Of a DNA stretch of 6,328 nucleotides, positions 6,118 to 6,328 are shown one piece after another. Position numbers and translations under genes: made by a program. Each line of letters starts with the position of its first letter. Positions within the stretch are counted from its first letter, which is position 1. The stretch comes from Candidatus Sodaliphilus limicaballi (GTDB taxonomy: Bacteria; Bacteroidota; Bacteroidia; Bacteroidales; Muribaculaceae): positions 1 through 6,328 of the forward strand of contig JAGHSP010000037.1 in the NCBI GenBank assembly GCA_018065815.1, written 5' to 3'. The notes under the pieces are model-generated. The model was not told the DNA's origin and ran no database searches. It was given only the letters and a program-made list of their open reading frames with translations.

Positions 6118-6210
6118 AATATAACTGCCAACACTTTTGTGTAACATGAGGATGTTGGTAACTATTCAGCAATAGAACTCCCCGCGCGGATCTCACTGAA
6201 CTCACTGATT
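6118..6210. repeat. Partial, rearranged second copy of the palindromic intergenic repeat
   Basis: CCCCGCGCGGATCTCACTGA (6180-6199) matches 4884-4903 at 19 of 20 bases. AACTATTCA just before it also precedes the first copy. Positions 6118-6141, reverse-complemented, match 4947-4975 at 21 of 25 aligned bases with one 4-base gap; all four differences are transitions. The second stem arm is missing: after 6210 the sequence runs into T7. Compared with the first copy read in reverse, about 36 extra bases sit between its outer flank and its core. Confidence 0.6.
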
Positions 6211-6328
6211 TTTTTCATTGAAAATATATTAACAATTAGAGGCTGAAAGCCGACACGCACAAAGCTTGCTTTGGGCACATAACCCCCACCGAAGGGAGTG
6301 AAACGACTGCCGGTGGGGGGGTGTGAAG
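6211..6328. other. Non-coding right end with a strong C-rich/G-rich hairpin
   Basis: CCCCCACCG (6283-6291) pairs perfectly with CGGTGGGGG (6311-6319) over 9 bp, with a 19-base loop holding a small AGT/ACT stem. Nearby are two smaller hairpins, CAAAG-CTTG-CTTTG (6260-6273) and GGCT-GAA-AGCC (6241-6251). No T-run follows on either strand and no open reading frame with a plausible start is visible. The dense pairing suggests a structured RNA or another dispersed repeat that continues off the right edge. Confidence 0.45.

Overview
The window looks like a chromosomal segment from a Bacteroidales bacterium, probably Muribaculaceae or Prevotellaceae (family-level placement is a guess). Three things suggest this. 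All three genes are preceded by the Bacteroidota promoter element TAnnTTTG. Their starts lack a clear Shine-Dalgarno sequence. The large gene encodes the exported tricorn-like S41 peptidase typical of gut Bacteroidales. Coding regions are GC-rich and intergenic regions are AT-rich and full of short inverted repeats.

Layout, left to right. Positions 1-96 (minus strand) match the 5' end of a group IIC intron that continues off the left edge. Immediately upstream of it on the same strand is a rho-independent terminator (98-129). Next comes a structured 3' UTR (about 149-201), then the 1080-residue tricorn-like periplasmic protease (222-3464, minus). A 475-bp AT-rich gap (3465-3939) holds two divergent promoters, a short CACAGAGG-type repeat and a 126-bp element with 17-bp inverted ends. 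A DMT/EamA-family membrane transporter follows on the plus strand (3940-4818), with a short terminator overlapping its stop codon. It converges on a GtrB/DPM1-like family 2 glycosyltransferase on the minus strand (4975-5949). A long hairpin repeat lies between these two stops. The last 379 bases (5950-6328) have no convincing gene. They contain the glycosyltransferase promoter, a partial second copy of the hairpin repeat and two C-rich/G-rich stem-loops.

The three genes are separate transcription units, two convergent and two divergent, and do not look like one pathway. The protease probably degrades peptides in the periplasm. The glycosyltransferase probably loads a sugar onto a polyprenyl phosphate at the inner membrane. 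The transporter's substrate cannot be told. I see no new multi-gene system. The most interesting points are the intron placed directly after a terminator, a 23-bp promoter block shared almost exactly by the two minus-strand genes, and the family of palindromic intergenic repeats.
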